Assembly (NCBI GenBank): GCA_003221825.1
Contig: QHUE01000039.1
Location: 1 to 24,057 of the forward strand
Length of the DNA stretch: 24,057 bases
Direction of reading: 5' to 3'
Source of the DNA: Gemmatimonadota bacterium
Lineage (GTDB): Bacteria; Gemmatimonadota; Gemmatimonadetes; Gemmatimonadales; GWC2-71-9
Part shown: in pieces, positions 1 to 8,450 of the stretch
Layout: the number at the start of each line of letters is the position of its first letter
How positions within the stretch are numbered: position 1 is the first letter of the stretch
Notes under the pieces: model-generated
Told to the model about the DNA's origin: nothing
The model's input: only the letters and a program-made list of their open reading frames with translations
Databases searched by the model: none
Position numbers and translations under genes: made by a program

Positions 1-429
1 GATGAACTCTTCCAGCCCGATGTCGCCCTCGACGGCGATGATCGCGCCCGTGCCCGCGCGCGACAGCCGGTCCAGCGCCTCCGCAATCTCCTCTGCCACC
101 GATTGCCGGTCGCTGCGCGAGAAGGCGCGCATGAAGCGGGATTGCCCGAGCCGGGCCAGCGCGTTGCGCAGCTCCGGCTGGAAGACGACGATCGCGGCGA
201 ACGCGCCGTACGTGAACACCACGCCCAGCAGCGTATAGATCATCGTGAACTTGGCAAACACGGCCACGAAGTAGGTCACCGACAGGATCACGAGACCGAT
301 CACGATCTGCATCGCGCGGGTCCCGACGAGGAACAGCAGGAACCGGTAGATGACGAACGACACCAGCAGGATCTCGAACAGATCGGGCCAGAGCCGCGGC
401 GAGAGGAACTTGAAGGCGTCGACGTTCAC
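1..429 (-). CDS. cdaA: Diadenylate cyclase CdaA (5' part; continues beyond the window)
   Basis: The 143 codons visible encode the N-terminal half of a membrane-bound diadenylate cyclase, which makes the second messenger c-di-AMP from two ATP. Reading from a GTG, the protein starts MNVDAFKFLSPRLWPDL and has three hydrophobic helices at about residues 15-32, 38-58 and 63-83. These are followed by the family hallmark FQPELRNALARLG and the start of the DAC domain (TGAIIAVEGDIGLEEFI). The catalytic DGA and RHR motifs lie beyond the left edge. The GTG overlaps the folP stop as GTGA, which fixes the start and implies translational coupling. It is the last visible gene of the tilS-hpt-ftsH-folP operon. 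Identity is secure from the helix layout and the FQPELR motif. Confidence 0.92.
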   Translation of the reverse strand, partial: MNVDAFKFLSPRLWPDLFEILLVSFVIYRFLLFLVGTRAMQIVIGLVILSVTYFVAVFAKFTMIYTLLGVVFTYGAFAAIVVFQPELRNALARLGQSRFMRAFSRSDRQSVAEEIAEALDRLSRAGTGAIIAVEGDIGLEEFI

Positions 430-1610
430 GTTGGATTGGTCGTAGCGCCCGCCAGTGCAAGGGCTTCGCGTGTGATCCCGACAGCGTGAACCCGGAAGAG
501 CCGCGCGCCCCGCTCCCACGCGAGGGCACAAGCGACCGCCGTGGCGCGGTCGCGGTCTTCCACGGGCCGGCCCGTTACTGCGCCCAAAAACCGCTTCCGC
601 GACAGGCCGACGGCTACAGGATAGCCCAGGGCGACGATCGTTGCCAGTTCGTCGAGCAGCCGCAGATTCTGCGCGGCGGTTTTGGCGAAGCCAAATCCCG
701 GGTCGACGACGATCCGCTCGCGCGCGATCCCCGCCCGCTCAGCCGTTTCGGCGGTGACGGCCAACTCCGCCGCGACGTCGGGGGCGACATGCTGGTAGGT
801 GGCCAGGTCGTCCATCGTGGCCGGTGTCCCCCGCATGTGCATGAGGATCACGCCGACCTCCGCGCCCGCCAAGAGCCGCGCCAGGGAGGGATCGAACTGC
901 AACCCGGAGACGTCGTTGACGACGGCGGCCCCGGCGTCGAGCGCCGCCCGCGCGACCTCCGCCTTGCGGGTATCGACTGAGATCGCGCCAAAGCCCCGCT
1001 TGATCAGCCCGGCGATCACGGGCACGACCCGGCGGATCTCCTCGTCCACCGGCACCGGCGCGGCTCCCGGACGGGTGGACTCGCCGCCGATGTCTATCAG
1101 CCGACTGCCATCAGCCATCAGCTGTTCGGCGTGCGCGATTGCGGCGTCAGCGGTGGCGAGGTGCCCGCCATCGGAGAAAGAATCCGGTGTGACATTCACG
1201 ATTCCGATGATGAGCGGCTTGTCGAGCGACAATTCCCCACCGCGGATCGCCCAGGTGCGCGGCGGCTCGACGCGCGCGGCCAGGAGGCGGCCGAGCGCCG
1301 GCGCGAGGCGCGCCAGCTCGGCGGGCGCGCGGTCGTAGCGCGCGAGCGGGGCGATGCGACTCACGGCGCCTGAGATGAGGGCCCAATGCCCAGCCCCGTG
1401 CCCCGAGTCCCCGGTCAGCACGTCGGCGCCGGACTTCGTGCCCCAATGCACGAGGGCCTCGCGCTCGGCGGCGGTGATGTCTTCGAGCAGGACGACGAGC
1501 GGCTGGATGCCGGTGGCGGCGAACCAGGCCGGCTGCGCTTCCCACCCCCGGGCCGCGAGCGCCGCGCGCACCGCTTCCGGTGTGTGCGCGGCGAGCGCGG
1601 TGATTTTCAC
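426..1610 (-). CDS. folP: Dihydropteroate synthase, long form with N-terminal extension
   Basis: FolP condenses 6-hydroxymethyl-dihydropterin pyrophosphate with p-aminobenzoate in folate synthesis. All family motifs are present in order: IIGIVNVTPDSFSDGG, DIGGESTRPGA, SVDTRKAEVA, VVNDVSGL, LMHMRGTPATM, VDPGFGFAKT and VGLSRKRFLG. At 394 aa it is over 100 residues longer than the compact E. coli type; the TIM barrel begins near residue 132. The first ~130 residues are an extra alpha/beta region (for example PLVVLLEDITAAEREALVHWGTKSGADVLTGDSG) resembling the long FolP forms of some other phyla. The start is GTG (MKITALAAHTPEAV) with only a weak Shine-Dalgarno. It lies 82 bp downstream of ftsH and its stop overlaps the cdaA start. 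Confidence 0.94.
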   Translation of the reverse strand: MKITALAAHTPEAVRAALAARGWEAQPAWFAATGIQPLVVLLEDITAAEREALVHWGTKSGADVLTGDSGHGAGHWALISGAVSRIAPLARYDRAPAELARLAPALGRLLAARVEPPRTWAIRGGELSLDKPLIIGIVNVTPDSFSDGGHLATADAAIAHAEQLMADGSRLIDIGGESTRPGAAPVPVDEEIRRVVPVIAGLIKRGFGAISVDTRKAEVARAALDAGAAVVNDVSGLQFDPSLARLLAGAEVGVILMHMRGTPATMDDLATYQHVAPDVAAELAVTAETAERAGIARERIVVDPGFGFAKTAAQNLRLLDELATIVALGYPVAVGLSRKRFLGAVTGRPVEDRDRATAVACALAWERGARLFRVHAVGITREALALAGATTNPT

Positions 1611-1692
1611 CGCAACGCCTGCACCACCTGGAGGCGGGCCGCGCGCACGCGATTAATCCGGAGTTTGGAGAGGTCTGCGGCTTGCGGAGCGC

Positions 1693-3681
<1,989 letters not shown>

Positions 3682-4212
3682 CTACGTCAGACTCGCGATA
3701 TAAGGAAGGTGCCGGAAGTTTTCCGCGTGATCCAGGCCGTAGCCGACGAGGAACAGCGTCGGGGCGTCGAATCCCAGGAATTTGGCCTCCAGCTCCAGGT
3801 GTTCAGCCGCATGTTTGTGTAACAGCGCACAGATCTCCAGACTGCGCGCCCGCCGCTGCCCGAGCAGCGCGACCAGTTTGTTCAACGTCCTGCCGGTATC
3901 GATGATGTCCTCGACCAGCAGAATGTGTTTCCCGGCCAGCTCCGTTTCCGGATCATACACGAGCCGCACATTCCCGCTCGACACCGTCCCTTCGCCGTAA
4001 CTCGATGCAACGAGGAAGTCGACCTGCAGCGGCCGATCGATCTTCCGGACGAGATCGCTCAGGAAGATGAAGCTGCCCTTGAGCAGTCCGAGCACGAGCA
4101 ACTCGCCGTCGGGATAGGCTGCGGTGATTTCCTGACCAAGCTCCCGCACCCGTTCCGCGATGGTCTCTTCGTCAAAGACGACGCGCTTGAGCTCAGCGAT
4201 ACTCGATAACAT
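3682..4212 (-). CDS. hpt: Hypoxanthine phosphoribosyltransferase
   Basis: The 176-residue enzyme salvages hypoxanthine and guanine using PRPP. The PRPP-binding loop is seen as HILLVEDIIDTGRTL, the family substrate loop as SSYGEGTVSSG, and the C-terminal purine-specificity segment as FLVGYGLDHAENFRHLPYIASL, which is nearly diagnostic for bacterial HPRT. The ATG at 4212 is preceded by GAGG (tgaggttggATG) and lies inside the end of tilS (20-nt overlap). Its stop abuts the ftsH ATG. The tilS-hpt-ftsH order is widely conserved in bacteria, which supports the assignments. Confidence 0.96.
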   Translation of the reverse strand: MLSSIAELKRVVFDEETIAERVRELGQEITAAYPDGELLVLGLLKGSFIFLSDLVRKIDRPLQVDFLVASSYGEGTVSSGNVRLVYDPETELAGKHILLVEDIIDTGRTLNKLVALLGQRRARSLEICALLHKHAAEHLELEAKFLGFDAPTLFLVGYGLDHAENFRHLPYIASLT

Positions 4213-5548
4213 CCAACCTCACCGCTCGAGTTCCGGGCGCCGGCACGCCTGCCGCACTCCGACAGATGCCCGGGACCCACAGAATGGTTTCGCCGCTACT
4301 GACGACCGGATACCGTGGCCGCACACTGCGCGGCACCCGTGCTTCCATTAAGAGGCGCCGGACCGGCCGGTGTCCGACCCCGCCGAGCGGCACCAAGGAA
4401 TCGCCGCGCGCCGGTGCCCGCACTTCCCACGTCGTGCTGTCCACCCAGGTCGTCCACGTCGTGCGCTCGATCTGCGTCGGTGCCGCCGCCGGGGACCAGG
4501 TAATCTCGAACTCGCCAAACCGCGCCGAGCCCCGCTCACCGGTGGGCCATACGTGCTCGAGGGCACAAACGACGCCCACGCCCGTTTCGCGGCCCACCTG
4601 CAGCGTGTCAAAGACGACTTCCGCTGACCAGCCATCGCCCAACGGCAGACGGCGTCCCGAGGGGCGTTGCGCCAGTGCCACAAGCCGCCGGGCCCGCGCC
4701 GGACCAAGCACCAGCCCGACTCTCCGGGCCGCCGCGCGCAACAGCGCGACAGACAATGCGTTATCATAGCCGCCCACACTCGCGCGGGCAACGGTAAAGC
4801 GCTCGCGCTCCACCGTCAGTGCCAATTCCGGCACGAGATCGAGCATCCGGTCCCAGGCGCGCCGATCGCTCGCGGCGTGGCGTCCCTGCGCCAGCACGTC
4901 ACGCCGCAGCCGCGGGCCGAGGCGCTCGGTGAGCACCGGCAGCAGCGTCGTCCGCACCCAGGAGCGCAGGTGTCGGGGGTCGCGGTTCGCGGGATCGTCG
5001 TAGACGGGCAGGCCGCGCGCGGCCGTGTAGTCGAGCAGCTCACGGCGCGTGAATGGCAGCAACGGCCGCACGAGGCCGCCGCGGGTGCGCGCGGCGATAC
5101 CGGCGAGGCCGGCGGGTGCGCTGCCGCGCAGCGTCCGCAACACAATCGTCTCGAGCTGGTCGTCCTGGTGATGTGCCGTGACGAGATACCGTGACCCGCG
5201 GCGGCGCTGCACGTCTCGCAGCCACGCGTAGCGCGCGCGGCGCGCCGCGGTCTCGGTCGCGTCCGGCCCGAGATTCAGCTCGGCGAGCTCGAACGGTAGG
5301 CCGTACTTCTCCGCGAGAGTTTTGACCGACCGTCCGACCGTCCGACTGTCCGACGAGATTCCGTGATCGGCATGTGCGACGACAATCGATAAACCCAGCT
5401 CTGTGGCCATGCCGTGCAGCAGGTCCAACAACGCGACGGAATCCGCGCCTCCCGAGACGGCGACGAGCGCTTCCCCCGGCTCACGAAAGAGCCGGGCGGC
5501 GCGAATGTGCGCCAACGCGCGAACCGGCAGCGAGGCAGCAGTGGTCAT
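4193..5548 (-). CDS. tilS: tRNA(Ile)-lysidine synthase TilS
   Basis: TilS ligates lysine to C34 of the CAU-anticodon isoleucine tRNA so that it reads AUA. The N-terminal PP-loop ATPase motif SGGADS is at residues 32-37. HADHGISSDSR and the TAHHQDDQLETIVLRTLRGS segment that follows are typical of the catalytic domain. The C-terminal TilS domain is recognisable in GHRPVRRLLMEARVP and TILWVPGI. The protein is 451 aa from the ATG at 5548. The frame stays open upstream to a TTG, but those 13 codons are not TilS-like. An 8-bp tandem repeat lies in the gene at 5328-5351. The start is only 12 bp from the divergent flavin-reductase gene, so promoters must lie inside the neighbouring coding regions. 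Confidence 0.95.
   Translation of the reverse strand: MTTAASLPVRALAHIRAARLFREPGEALVAVSGGADSVALLDLLHGMATELGLSIVVAHADHGISSDSRTVGRSVKTLAEKYGLPFELAELNLGPDATETAARRARYAWLRDVQRRRGSRYLVTAHHQDDQLETIVLRTLRGSAPAGLAGIAARTRGGLVRPLLPFTRRELLDYTAARGLPVYDDPANRDPRHLRSWVRTTLLPVLTERLGPRLRRDVLAQGRHAASDRRAWDRMLDLVPELALTVERERFTVARASVGGYDNALSVALLRAAARRVGLVLGPARARRLVALAQRPSGRRLPLGDGWSAEVVFDTLQVGRETGVGVVCALEHVWPTGERGSARFGEFEITWSPAAAPTQIERTTWTTWVDSTTWEVRAPARGDSLVPLGGVGHRPVRRLLMEARVPRSVRPRYPVVSSGETILWVPGICRSAAGVPAPGTRAVRLDVIEYR
5328..5351. repeat. 8-bp tandem repeat inside tilS
   Basis: GACCGTCC, GACCGTCC and GACTGTCC stand head to tail within the tilS coding sequence, just after the HADHG motif region. A unit of eight bases would shift the frame if one copy were gained or lost. 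Confidence 0.75.
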
Positions 5549-5560
5549 GTATCTTGAAGT

Positions 5561-6163
5561 ATGCTGCAACCCGACGCCACGTACCAACTCCTGCGCAATC
5601 TGACCTCACCGGTGGTCGCGATTACGGCGGAACGGAAGGGTAAGGAGAACGGGATGATCTCCGATGCCGCCGTGCGGGCGTCGATCGTGCCTGCGGTGCC
5701 GCGGCTGTCGGTCTACATCCACAAGTTCAACTACAGCCACGACATGATCTTCGAGACGGGACGTTTTGGCCTGCACCTGCTCCAGACCACACAGCTGGAC
5801 GTGGTCCATCGCCTCGGGTTCTTCAGCGGTCGGGACCAGGACAAGTTGACGAGCATTCCGCATCACACCGGAAAAACTGGGGTGCCCGTCCTGAATGAGT
5901 GTTTTGCGCATTTCGAGTGCCGGGTCGCCAACGTGATGGATACCGGCAGCTCGACGCTGTTCCTGGGCGACGTGGTGGCGGTGGGGCGCGGCGCCGCCGC
6001 CGGACTCGAGCCGCGCGGCGAGCTGCTGACGGCGACCTACTTCCGTACGAACATGCCGGCGGAGTGGCGCGCGGAGTATGAGGCGAAGCTCAAGGATGCG
6101 CAGCAGCTCGCGGCGGAGATGTCGCGCACGATCACACCGGTGGTTTGGAGATTGACACGTTAA
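5561..6163 (+). CDS. Flavin reductase-like, FMN-binding split-barrel protein
   Basis: This 200-residue protein belongs to the DIM6/NTAB flavin reductase family, which binds FMN in a split barrel and often reduces flavin or supplies it to a partner oxygenase. The N-terminal TSPVVAITAERKGKENGMISDAAVRASIVPAVPRL pattern and the following YSHDMIFETGRFGLHLL (equivalent to YSHELLRESGRFALNLL in homologues) are characteristic. Later LNECFAHFECRV and LFLGDVVAVGRG match the barrel strands that close the FMN site. The substrate cannot be inferred. No strong Shine-Dalgarno precedes the ATG. It is one of only two plus-strand genes here and ends opposite the outer-membrane barrel gene, with a palindrome between them. 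Confidence 0.85.
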   Translation: MLQPDATYQLLRNLTSPVVAITAERKGKENGMISDAAVRASIVPAVPRLSVYIHKFNYSHDMIFETGRFGLHLLQTTQLDVVHRLGFFSGRDQDKLTSIPHHTGKTGVPVLNECFAHFECRVANVMDTGSSTLFLGDVVAVGRGAAAGLEPRGELLTATYFRTNMPAEWRAEYEAKLKDAQQLAAEMSRTITPVVWRLTR

Positions 6164-6182
6164 CACGTGCCTTCGAAACAAC

Positions 6183-6210
6183 GTAGGGGCGCAGCATGCT
6201 GCGCCCCTAC
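6183..6210. repeat. 28-bp perfect palindrome between convergent genes
   Basis: The left arm GTAGGGGCGCAGCA is followed immediately by its exact reverse complement, with no unpaired loop base. It sits 19 bp after the flavin-reductase stop and 23 bp before the end of the convergent outer-membrane protein gene. I recall this palindrome type as a dispersed intergenic repeat in many unrelated bacteria. It could also serve as a bidirectional transcription stop, although no T-tract follows on either side. Confidence 0.8.
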
Positions 6211-6233
6211 CTGTTCCTGCCAACGATTCCGAT

Positions 6234-6755
6234 CTAGCGATTCAGCAACGCGCTGACGCCGATCCCCAGACCCCAATTGCCGTTGTAGCTGATGAGGTAG
6301 GATTTGTTCGCCGCATTGGGCGTGAAATCCGCATGCCCATCGATGCGCACCGCGAGCACCTTCCCGAACCGCTGCCGGACGCCGACCTGCCCGGCGACGC
6401 CGCTGTCACTCGCGTCGTAGGTGCCAGTGTACTTGTTCTTCACATACCCGACGCCCGCGAAGACCTGCGCACGGCTCACCGCTGGCACGTCATACACCAG
6501 CCACACATGCAACGGCCGATGTTTGGCCCCGTCCTTCGACGCGCTCGCGACGTCCACCTCGACCGCGAGGAACGGGAGCGCGTTGACACCCAATCGCCCA
6601 CCGAATCCGAGCGCATTGCCAATGGGGAGAGAGTTGTCGACGTTCAGATAGGCGGCGAACGCGCCGACCTCGACCGAGCCACGCTTTTGGGCTCGCGCGG
6701 GGAAGACCGCGGTGGTCGCTGCTCCGACAACCAGCACTAGGACGCGGAACGTCAT
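6234..6755 (-). CDS. Small outer-membrane beta-barrel protein
   Basis: The 173-residue product starts MTFRVLVLVVGAATTAVF and has a Sec signal peptide with an ARA-Q cleavage site near residue 23. The mature part alternates polar and hydrophobic residues in strand-like stretches separated by turns (EVGAFAAYLNV, GFGGRLGVNALPFLAVEVDVA, AQVFAGVGYVKNKY, AGQVGVRQRFG, GNWGLGIGVSAL). This is the pattern of OmpA-like or opacity-type eight-strand barrels. It lacks the usual C-terminal aromatic residue. The ATG at 6755 is chosen over an in-frame start 12 codons upstream because it begins the signal peptide and follows a G-rich ribosome site. It is monocistronic, behind a terminator-like hairpin and repeat array. 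Function is unknown. Confidence 0.8.
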   Translation of the reverse strand: MTFRVLVLVVGAATTAVFPARAQKRGSVEVGAFAAYLNVDNSLPIGNALGFGGRLGVNALPFLAVEVDVASASKDGAKHRPLHVWLVYDVPAVSRAQVFAGVGYVKNKYTGTYDASDSGVAGQVGVRQRFGKVLAVRIDGHADFTPNAANKSYLISYNGNWGLGIGVSALLNR

Positions 6756-6760
6756 GACGG

Positions 6761-6773
6761 CCCCCTTTTGGGG
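6761..6773 (-). promoter_or_regulatory. G-rich ribosome site within a small CCCC/GGGG hairpin
   Basis: On the minus strand the leader reads ACCCCAAAAGGGGG just before the ATG at 6755. The GGGGG is the only Shine-Dalgarno-like element, and it can pair with the preceding CCCC across an AAAA loop, which could limit translation of the barrel protein. The fold is short, so this is only a suggestion. Confidence 0.3.
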
Positions 6774-6809
6774 TAGATGAGAGGTTCCCAATCTGATGCG
6801 CGGAACGGA

Positions 6810-6940
6810 ATGACGGTAGAGTCATGACGGTCAAGAGACAAATGCGGCGGTCAAGGGACAATGCGACGGTCAAAAACCAAATGCGGCGGTCAAGGTGGAT
6901 CGACCGCCGCATTCGCAGTTTGACCGCCCTGACCGCCGCC
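6810..6940. repeat. Array of GGCGGTCAA-type repeats, direct then inverted
   Basis: Units beginning ATGNCGGTCAA or ATGCGGCGGTCAA start at 6824, 6842, 6861 and 6881 (spacing 18, 19 and 20 bp), with a degenerate unit at 6810. Inverted copies of the core follow: GACCGCCGCAT at 6902, TTGACCGCC at 6920 and TGACCGCCGCC at 6930. The spacing is not a multiple of three and no plausible gene covers the array. Read on the minus strand, each unit contains TTGACC, which resembles a -35 box. The array fills the space between the tRNA and the barrel gene. Confidence 0.8.
6871..6913 (-). terminator. Terminator-like hairpin downstream of the tRNA
   Basis: Reading the minus strand, AATGCGGCGGTC (6913-6902) is followed by a 10-nt loop, then its exact complement GACCGCCGCATT (6891-6880), then TGGTTTTTG. 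A 12-bp GC-rich stem followed by a T-run is the form of an intrinsic terminator. It would end transcription coming through the amidohydrolase and tRNA. The arms are themselves members of the repeat array, so the structure may be a by-product of repeat orientation. Confidence 0.5.
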
Positions 6941-6952
6941 GCGCGTTTTCAA

Positions 6953-7027
6953 TAGCAGGGGTGGGATTCGAACCCACGACCCCGGCATTATGAGTGCCGT
7001 GCTCTCACCAGGCTGAGCTACCCTGCC
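6953..7027 (-). tRNA. tRNA-Met (anticodon CAT), probably elongator
   Basis: The minus strand folds as a full cloverleaf of 75 nt: acceptor GGCAGGG/CCCTGCT, D stem GCTC/GAGC, anticodon stem CGGCA/TGCCG around loop CTCATAA, T arm GTGGG-TTCGAAT-CCCAC and discriminator A. CCA is not encoded. It is not initiator-type, because the three G-C pairs at the base of the anticodon stem and the C1-A72 mismatch are absent. G1-U72 pairing and the GGGGTC variable region resemble elongator Met tRNAs of other bacteria. The TilS substrate tRNA-Ile2 also carries CAT and is not fully excluded. The gene begins 12 nt after the amidohydrolase stop with no terminator between them. Confidence 0.9.
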
Positions 7028-7039
7028 ACGACGCGTTCG

Positions 7040-8440
7040 CTAGTTGACGCCAACCCGCCCCTGGACGGAGGCAATCAACTTGGCAGAATCGTAGCCGACG
7101 CCGTCCTTAAAAACAATCGTCGTGCTGCGAATCACCGCGGGGTCGGCGGTGAGATCGCCGTGCAGCACCACGAGGTCGGCCAGCTTGCCGGTCTCGACGG
7201 TCCCCAGCGTCTGCGCGACACCGAGGATCTTGGCGCCGTTCGCGGTCATGATCTGGATCGCCTGCGCGGGCGTGAACCCCGCCTCGATGAACAGCTCGTA
7301 GTTGCGCTGATCGCCGAAGCCCGCCAGCGCGCCGCCGATCCCCGTGGGGTCGACCCCCGCCGCCATCAATCCTCCCGCGTCGACAAAGGCGCGCTCGAAC
7401 GCCATGGCGTTCTTGAACGCCTGGAGCGACACCCAGCCACTGCCGCCCGAGTCGATCTGCTGGCGCATCTTCATGTAGTTGTCGCGCACTTCCGGATCCA
7501 TCGCCTGCAGCGTGCGCTCGTCTTTCGTGGGACGACCCGCCACGAAGGGCTCGTACACGGCGAGCGTGGACGTCATGGATACATGATGCTGGACGAGCGA
7601 GCGGATGGTGGCCTGCCCGGCATCTCCCTTGGGATCGGATGCGCTAATCTGCGTCATCAGGTTGACGGGACACACATCGGCCTGCTTGCCGGTCGTGAAA
7701 TCGGATGCCGTGAGCATCCCGTGCTCGAGATTGTCGATGCCGAGCGCGACGGCTTCCTGGAAGCTCACCGAGCAGAGATGCCCGGTCACTTTGATGCCGC
7801 GCTTGTGGGCTTCCTGAATGGCGGCGCCCAGCTCCGCGCGACGAATGTCGGTGTAGGCTTTGATCCACGTCGCGCCTTCCGATGCCCAGTAGTCCACGAA
7901 GCGGCGCGCCGCCTCCGGCGAATTCAGAATCGCCATCGCGCCGCCGCCCCGCTCACCGGTGATGTACGGCGCCGTCAGATGGATGCGCGGTCCCGGCGCG
8001 AGGCCGTGATCGATCCAGTCTTTCAGATTGATCTCGGCGTACGGCGACCGGCTCCCGGTTGTGCGAATCGTCGTGACCCCCGAGCCGAGGTAGAGGTGCG
8101 ATCCCGTGTAGCCCATCTGCACGGCCCGGCCGCCGGCCGCAGTGTAGAAGAGATGGTCGTGCATGCCGATGATGCCGGGAATGACGGTCGAACCGGTCAT
8201 GTCCATCACGCGCGCGCCGGCAGGGACCTGCACCGAGGCAGCGGAACCCACTGCCGCGATTCTGCCGGCGCGAATCACGACCGTCTGATCGGTCTTGGGC
8301 GCTGCGCCCGTTCCATCGACGAGCAGCACATGCGTCAACGCAATCAGGGAGGTATCGACCGCGATGTACTCACGCACGCTGGCCGCGAATGAATCGGGCC
8401 GCTGCGCAACCAAGGTGAGCAAAAGGGTGAGCGCGTGCAT
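7040..8440 (-). CDS. Secreted metal-dependent amidohydrolase (imidazolonepropionase-like)
   Basis: The 466-residue product belongs to the amidohydrolase superfamily, whose members hydrolyse C-N bonds using one or two metal ions in a TIM barrel. The first metal motif is GIIGMHDHL (HxH). A candidate carboxylated lysine is in WIKAYTDI, later histidines are in VTGHLCSV and NLEHGML, and the aspartate is in AAGVDPTG. The C-terminal composite-domain signature is GKLADLVVLHGDLTADP. A short hydrophobic leader (MHALTLLLTLVAQ) suggests export, as in related prolidase-like secreted enzymes. The ATG at 8440 is preceded by AGAGGAG, which overlaps the stop of the multicopper oxidase, so the two are co-translated. 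Substrate is unknown. Confidence 0.9.
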   Translation of the reverse strand: MHALTLLLTLVAQRPDSFAASVREYIAVDTSLIALTHVLLVDGTGAAPKTDQTVVIRAGRIAAVGSAASVQVPAGARVMDMTGSTVIPGIIGMHDHLFYTAAGGRAVQMGYTGSHLYLGSGVTTIRTTGSRSPYAEINLKDWIDHGLAPGPRIHLTAPYITGERGGGAMAILNSPEAARRFVDYWASEGATWIKAYTDIRRAELGAAIQEAHKRGIKVTGHLCSVSFQEAVALGIDNLEHGMLTASDFTTGKQADVCPVNLMTQISASDPKGDAGQATIRSLVQHHVSMTSTLAVYEPFVAGRPTKDERTLQAMDPEVRDNYMKMRQQIDSGGSGWVSLQAFKNAMAFERAFVDAGGLMAAGVDPTGIGGALAGFGDQRNYELFIEAGFTPAQAIQIMTANGAKILGVAQTLGTVETGKLADLVVLHGDLTADPAVIRSTTIVFKDGVGYDSAKLIASVQGRVGVN

Positions 8441-8443
8441 AGG

Positions 8444-8450
8444 CTCCTCT
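8444..8450 (-). promoter_or_regulatory. Shine-Dalgarno AGAGGAG deciding the amidohydrolase start
   Basis: AGAGGAG lies 3 nt before the ATG at 8440 and includes bases of the upstream oxidase TAG stop. It supports this start over the longer upstream open frame, whose first 132 codons are out-of-frame oxidase sequence. Confidence 0.7.

Noticed and set aside
5549..5587. A TTG start giving tilS 13 more residues
   Set aside because: The extra residues are not TilS-like and would overlap the divergent gene; the ATG at 5548 is a normal TilS start.
6810..6940. CRISPR array
   Set aside because: Units are only about 19 bp with no constant repeat plus unique spacer structure, some copies are inverted, and no cas genes are present.
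6953..7027. Initiator tRNA or lysidine-type tRNA-Ile2
   Set aside because: It lacks the initiator G-C run and C1-A72 mismatch; the variable region and acceptor stem look more like elongator Met, though Ile2 is only disfavoured.
7160..8392. A 410-codon plus-strand open frame over the amidohydrolase
   Set aside because: It has shadow-frame composition and lies opposite conserved metal-binding motifs in the minus-strand gene.
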